In this document: positions 59,984-64,000 of the stretch, in pieces
Layout: every line of letters starts with the position of its first letter
Numbering within the stretch: the first letter of the stretch is position 1
From: Chitinophaga lutea
GTDB lineage: Bacteria; Bacteroidota; Bacteroidia; Chitinophagales; Chitinophagaceae
DNA: 64,000 nucleotides
NCBI RefSeq assembly: GCF_003813775.1
Contig: NZ_RPDH01000003.1
Location: 806,001-870,000, forward strand
Direction of reading: 5' to 3'
Made by a program: the position numbers and the translations under genes
The notes under the pieces: generated by a model
Told to the model about the DNA's origin: nothing
The model's database searches: none
The model's input: the letters and a program-made list of their open reading frames with translations, nothing else

Positions 59984-59991
59984 TACCTTTG
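59984..59991 (+). promoter_or_regulatory. Candidate -7 element (TACCTTTG) upstream of unknown gene
   Basis: An exact TAnnTTTG match with TTG at 59959-59961 about 22 bases upstream. The leader of about 55 bases is very AT-rich. Confidence 0.5.
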
Positions 59992-60052
59992 TACAAATAA
60001 TTTAAAAATATTATATATTTATGTTCTATAAAAGCATGGTTTCGCCCTGATT

Positions 60053-60670
60053 ATGCCAGAACAATATATTCAAACACGGTTCGAATCGATCTGCGGAGAG
60101 CACGATACCTGGATTGTCGCATACGATTCCGCGGCTTTCGGTGTGCCCCTGTATTTTGTCTGGTACACCGACAACAAGGGGGGAGATAAGCTGCTCACTT
60201 TCAACAACCACGAAATATTCGCCGTAACGGCCCTGGAAGAACTCGCAGGCCGCGTCCGGGAACATCTGCCCGAATTGCAGGCGCCGCCGAAATTGCAGCG
60301 CTGGCTGGACGCCGTGGGAGACCTGCAGCCGGAGACCTGTAATACCTACAGCGTAGACCGCATCGCCCGGCAGATCCGCAGCAAAAAACTCAGCCTCGAT
60401 GCCCTCGACGGACTATCCAATTTTATCGATCTCTTCGGCGACTACGCCAATTCCCTGCACGATACCGCCCACCTCGCCGCTTTCCGTGAAAACCGCATCA
60501 TAGAATCGCTGATCGGGTATTATTACCAGCATATTTTCTGGCCCCGCCTCAACGATCAGGAACAATTCCCCCGGTATAAACGCCCGCCCCTGGAAATCGA
60601 CCACAGTGAGCTGCTGCGCGTGTTCACAGGCATGAAGGAAAAAATGGAAGCGGTTATCCGTATATTGTAA
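60053..60670 (+). CDS. Cytoplasmic protein of unknown function
   Basis: A 205-residue acidic soluble protein. I do not recognise the family. The first half looks like mixed alpha/beta (TWIVAYDSAAFGVPLYFVWYTDNKGGDKLLTF, FAVTALEELAGRVREHL). The second half is helical, with SLDALDGLSNFIDLFGDYANSLHD, RIIESLIGYYYQHIFWPRLNDQ and a C-terminal amphipathic helix. No signal peptide, membrane segment or metal motif is apparent. It might be an immunity- or SMI1-like small protein, but nothing supports that. Its promoter follows the repeat array, and the propeller kinase gene starts 49 bases downstream. Confidence 0.55.
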   Translation: MPEQYIQTRFESICGEHDTWIVAYDSAAFGVPLYFVWYTDNKGGDKLLTFNNHEIFAVTALEELAGRVREHLPELQAPPKLQRWLDAVGDLQPETCNTYSVDRIARQIRSKKLSLDALDGLSNFIDLFGDYANSLHDTAHLAAFRENRIIESLIGYYYQHIFWPRLNDQEQFPRYKRPPLEIDHSELLRVFTGMKEKMEAVIRIL

Positions 60671-60719
60671 CACTGCCTGACTATATTTACAAGCAGGTTA
60701 TGCAAGAATTACCGGACGA

Positions 60720-63650
60720 ATGAAATTATCCAGGCTCGTTTGTTTCTTATGTTGTTTGCCCGTACTGCTCACCGCGGGCGACGGTTACCGTTTCCGTTAT
60801 ATCGATCTGCCGGAGATCATGCGCGACGCTACCATCAACACCACCGCGGTAGACCGCGCCGGCATGCTTTGGTTCAGCTCCGGCAACGGCCTGCACCGTT
60901 ACGACGGGAACCAGCTGCTGACCTTTCACCAGGTCAGTAAACCCGCCATCGGCAGCAACTTCATCAATGTTTTGTTCGCAGATTCGAAAGACCGCCTGTG
61001 GATAGGCGCCAACAACGGGGTGACCTGTTTCGACCTTCGCAGCTGGAAAACAGCCGTCGTTCCGCTGGCTAACGGCGGCACCGCCAACATCACGCGGATC
61101 TGCGAAAGCCGCGACGGCGGCATTTACCTGGCTTCCAATGAAGGCCGCTTTTTCCGTTACGGCAACAACCGGCTGGAACTGCTGGCGGACCTTGGGAAAG
61201 CCTTTCCCTTCAACCCGACGCGGGCAGCGGTCAATTTCCTCCAGGAAACGGAGCCCGGGGTGTTCTGGGTGCACAGCGACCACAAACTGCTGCGCATCGA
61301 TTCGAAAGGGCAGGTGTACGATCCCGGGCTGGGATTCGACGTCAGTGGGCCTGTGTATTTTTACGGCCCGCAACAGGTGATTTTCCAGGATCCCGCAAAA
61401 AACATGGTGGAGTATAACCTCCGTACCCGCGAACGCAAAAAGTTACCCGTTCCTTTCAACGATACCGCGAACCTGAACAAACGGATGCTGCTCTTCCCCA
61501 TGCCCGGCGGTGAAATCGGCATTTTTATCAACAAGCGCGGGTTGTTCAGCTACAATCCTTTTACCAGGGAATCCGGCGAAAGGATGAAAGGCGTGGATGT
61601 GAATTTTTCGACGCTGCGGGCGGGCGACATCCAGACGGCAGGCAACAAGATCTATATCTGTTTCAGTAAAAACATCGCGGAATTGCAGCGGGTGCAAACC
61701 CCTTTTACCAGCCTGCTCATCAACCCCGTATCGGAGTCCGCGCCCAACAGCGTGCGCAGCATGTTGCGCCATCCCAACGGCCTGCTGTATACCGGCACCT
61801 ATAGCAACGGGTTTATCAGCTTCGATGAAACCACCGGCGAAAAAAAGATACTCGGCCCTCACTTCGTTTATGCCAGCCTGTTATGGGACAACAACAGGAT
61901 ATTGCTGGCCACGGAAGGATTGGGCCTGCAATGGTATTACGTTAAGGAAAACAGGTTTGAAGCCATCCGGGGAGACACGCTGCATACGCCGCGGGAAGAC
62001 AGGATGCGCGATTTATTTCTGATCAGCCTCTGCCGGGAGAGCGACTCGCTGGTGTGGGTGGGAGGATATAACGGCGTATTCCGGATGAACCCTTTCACCG
62101 GCGCCACGGCGTACATCCGCGACGTGAGCGGCTGGGAAGAATTGCGACGTGCGAAGGTATATCATATCCTGCGGGTGGATCAGCAACTGTATTTCTCTAC
62201 CGGCAACGGTTTGTATGCTTATCATCCCGGGAAAAAACAATTGCGGCGGCTGATCGAAGAGCCGCTGTATGTCACGCAGCATGTGGGGAAGGAGCTATGG
62301 GCCGCCACCAACGGCAAGGGCATCCTTGTGCTGGATGAGAACGGCCGGTTGAAAACCACGCTGAACACACAAAGCGGCCTGGCGGGCAACTCCGTGTATT
62401 GCCTCGTGCAATATGGGCAAAAAGCGGTGGCCGGCACCAACCAGGGGCTCAGCATCGTAGATATAACCAACCGTACGGCGAAAAATTTCACACGCCTGCA
62501 AAACCTGCCGTCGAACGAATTCAACCACTCTGCGGCGCATGTGAGCGGCGGCAGGGTGTACCTCGGTACTATCAACGGTCTCACCACGTTTACGATGGCT
62601 GATCTGGCCGCCTTTACGCAGCGCGATCATCCCGTTCCCATGCACCTGACCAGTTTCAGCACGGTCAGCCGCAGCGGGCCGCAACACGATTATTCCCTGC
62701 CTTATCATACGGAAGACCGGCTGGTGGTGCCCGCCGGTGTGCAGTATTTCTCCCTGCGTTTCGGCGGGGTGGATGCCGCGGCCGACCAGGTGTATTATTA
62801 CCGCACCCGCGAAAAAGCCCCCTGGCTGGAAATCGGCCGGCAACGGGAGCTCAGCTTTGCCGGCATGGCGCCGGGCAAATACATGGTGCAGTTGGCGGCG
62901 AAGCTTAACAGCGGCAACGACTTCACCACACTGCTAACGGTGCCGCTGGTGGTACGGCCCAACTGGTATGAAACGGTCTGGTTCAAAGTTGCCGTCATAC
63001 TGGCGCTGCTGCTGGGTGCATGGCTGCTATTCCGTTACCGCATGCAGCAGTTGCTCCGCGAACAACGCCTCCGCACTAAAATCGCAGGCGACCTGCACGA
63101 TGAAGTGGGCAGCTCGCTGACGCGAATTTATTTCCAGGCCGACCATCTCAGCATGCGGCACAGCGACAAAACGGCGCTCCGGAAAATCGCGGATTCCAGC
63201 AAACACGCCCTCAGCACCATGAGCGACATGGTATGGTCCATCGACGCGCGGTTCGATACGGCGGAAGACCTGGTGGCGCGCATGCGTGATTACCTCAGCA
63301 ACCTGCAGAACGATCTCGATATCAAATGCACTTTTGAATTGCAGGGCGAATACGCCGGCCGCCGGCTGAGCCAGGCGGTACGGCAGAACTTCTTCCTGAT
63401 ATTCAAGGAAGCCATCAGCAACGCGGCCCGCTACAGTAGCGAGCCCTGCTTGAAGGTGGAACTGGCTTTCGATAAAAGCGTGCGCATGCGCGTCACGAAC
63501 GGCTGCCTCGGTGAGAACGGCAAGATGAAACATTACCAGGGCGGCCGCGGCATCGAACAGATGCAGGCCCGCGCGGCACGCATGAAAGGCAGCCTCACCG
63601 CCCGCAGGGAAGGAGAACAATTCGTACTGCACCTGCAGGTGCCGGCATAG
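60720..63650 (+). CDS. Propeller-type periplasmic sensor histidine kinase
   Basis: A 976-residue membrane kinase. A signal peptide (about 1-20) is followed by a long Reg_prop beta-propeller region (about 25-650) with repeats such as GMLWFSSGNGLHRYDGN, DRLWIGANNGVTCFD, LVWVGGYNGVFRMNPFTG and LWAATNGKGILVLDENG. A Y_Y_Y domain lies at about 660-745 and a membrane helix at about 755-772. The HisKA_3 helix has His793 in AGDLHDEVGSSLTRIYFQ. The HATPase domain has NFFLIFKEAISNAARYS and RGIEQMQARA. It lacks hybrid receiver and AraC domains and pairs with the separate LuxR-type regulator next door. Such sensors usually detect glycans. Confidence 0.92.
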   Translation: MKLSRLVCFLCCLPVLLTAGDGYRFRYIDLPEIMRDATINTTAVDRAGMLWFSSGNGLHRYDGNQLLTFHQVSKPAIGSNFINVLFADSKDRLWIGANNGVTCFDLRSWKTAVVPLANGGTANITRICESRDGGIYLASNEGRFFRYGNNRLELLADLGKAFPFNPTRAAVNFLQETEPGVFWVHSDHKLLRIDSKGQVYDPGLGFDVSGPVYFYGPQQVIFQDPAKNMVEYNLRTRERKKLPVPFNDTANLNKRMLLFPMPGGEIGIFINKRGLFSYNPFTRESGERMKGVDVNFSTLRAGDIQTAGNKIYICFSKNIAELQRVQTPFTSLLINPVSESAPNSVRSMLRHPNGLLYTGTYSNGFISFDETTGEKKILGPHFVYASLLWDNNRILLATEGLGLQWYYVKENRFEAIRGDTLHTPREDRMRDLFLISLCRESDSLVWVGGYNGVFRMNPFTGATAYIRDVSGWEELRRAKVYHILRVDQQLYFSTGNGLYAYHPGKKQLRRLIEEPLYVTQHVGKELWAATNGKGILVLDENGRLKTTLNTQSGLAGNSVYCLVQYGQKAVAGTNQGLSIVDITNRTAKNFTRLQNLPSNEFNHSAAHVSGGRVYLGTINGLTTFTMADLAAFTQRDHPVPMHLTSFSTVSRSGPQHDYSLPYHTEDRLVVPAGVQYFSLRFGGVDAAADQVYYYRTREKAPWLEIGRQRELSFAGMAPGKYMVQLAAKLNSGNDFTTLLTVPLVVRPNWYETVWFKVAVILALLLGAWLLFRYRMQQLLREQRLRTKIAGDLHDEVGSSLTRIYFQADHLSMRHSDKTALRKIADSSKHALSTMSDMVWSIDARFDTAEDLVARMRDYLSNLQNDLDIKCTFELQGEYAGRRLSQAVRQNFFLIFKEAISNAARYSSEPCLKVELAFDKSVRMRVTNGCLGENGKMKHYQGGRGIEQMQARAARMKGSLTARREGEQFVLHLQVPA

Positions 63651-63702
63651 TCCCCCCAACAGGGGATATATTTTTTAACCCGAACAGTCCATATTTGCAA
63701 GC

Positions 63703-64000
63703 ATGATCAACCTGGGTTTGATAGAAGACGACAACGATATCCGGAACACGCTCATGGAGTTCTTTAACGACCAGGCGGGTTTCAGTTGCATCGTAGCCGC
63801 TCCCAGCGTGGAACGGTTCATGGAGCAGTGGCCTGCGGGCGTGCAGCTCGACCTGGTATTGTCGGACATCGGCCTGCCCGGCCTTTCCGGTATCAAGGGC
63901 GTGCCGCTGATCAAAAAAAGAGCGCCCCGCTGCCAGGTGATGATGCTCACCGTATACGAAGAACCGGAGAAAATATTCCAAGCCCTCTGCGCCGGCGCCA
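63703..64000 (+). CDS. NarL/FixJ-type response regulator, partial (3' end outside window)
   Basis: The first 99 residues form a receiver domain: LGLIEDDNDIRNTL with the acidic pair, phospho-acceptor Asp55 in LVLSDIGLPG, Thr in MMLTVYEEP, and the run up to FQALCAGA. The DNA-binding part is beyond the window edge. Its kinase partner is almost certainly the propeller sensor 52 bases upstream, since HisKA_3 kinases pair with NarL-type regulators. Confidence 0.85.
   Translation, partial: MINLGLIEDDNDIRNTLMEFFNDQAGFSCIVAAPSVERFMEQWPAGVQLDLVLSDIGLPGLSGIKGVPLIKKRAPRCQVMMLTVYEEPEKIFQALCAGA

Overview
This window is chromosomal DNA from a GC-rich member of the Bacteroidota, most likely a Chitinophaga-like soil bacterium (Chitinophagaceae). 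The evidence is a SusC/SusD polysaccharide-uptake pair with its typical accessory surface lipoproteins, repeated Bacteroidota-type promoter -7 elements (TAnnTTTG), a periplasmic beta-propeller sensor kinase, and many families common in this phylum (DinB-like, DUF1330, DUF2147, DUF4998, DUF1801, AHSA1/SRPBCC). No rRNA, tRNA, integrase, transposase, phage or CRISPR-Cas gene was found. Most of the window is ordinary, well-packed chromosome.

Layout. 1-8 kb: the cut end of a lipid A acyltransferase, two AraC-type regulators, and small stress, solvent or housekeeping enzymes. 8.2-11.8 kb: a compact signalling module of a soluble PAS-PAS histidine kinase, a receiver/cNMP-binding/Crp-type hybrid regulator and a tandem universal stress protein. 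12.6-19.8 kb: a four-gene SusC/SusD operon on the minus strand with no enzymes beside it. 20.3-27.1 kb: small hydrolases, DinB-like proteins, a GlxA-type regulator, an FKBP isomerase and a thioesterase. 27.2-35.9 kb: seven glycosyltransferases plus an MsbA-like ABC exporter, probably for a cell-surface glycan or lipo-oligosaccharide. 38.1-40.4 kb: cytochrome bd oxidase (cydAB). 41.2-46.9 kb: an RND efflux adaptor followed by a 1518-residue protein that joins an AcrB-type pump to a TolC/NodT-type outer-membrane lipoprotein. 47.4-55.9 kb: a seven-gene minus-strand operon encoding a MacAB-like export system (adaptor, outer-membrane factor, ATPase, two permeases) and its own NtrC-type response regulator and kinase, with a plausible sigma-54 promoter and upstream dyad. 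56.1-59.6 kb: a GH5-CBM6 glycosidase and a PL6 polysaccharide lyase. 60-64 kb: an unrecognised cytoplasmic protein, a propeller-type sensor kinase and the start of its response regulator.

How the parts fit. The SusCD importer and the PL6 lyase lie 38 kb apart. They share a palindromic upstream sequence of the TGCAAACGTTTGCA type, suggesting one LacI-type repressor could coordinate uptake and depolymerisation; that regulator is not in the window. cydAB and the PAS kinase/Crp/USP module suggest adaptation to low oxygen or redox stress, though no direct link is visible. The least explained features are non-coding: a nine-copy degenerate array with a roughly 32-bp period (59.67-59.95 kb), a 121-bp tandem duplication carrying a GC-rich hairpin (33.77-34.01 kb), an 11-bp-period inverted array (22.43-22.54 kb), and a promoter-plus-terminator pair that predicts a roughly 73-nt small RNA (47.38-47.45 kb). 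I saw no clearly new multi-gene system. The RND-OMF fusion and the repeat arrays are the best leads.
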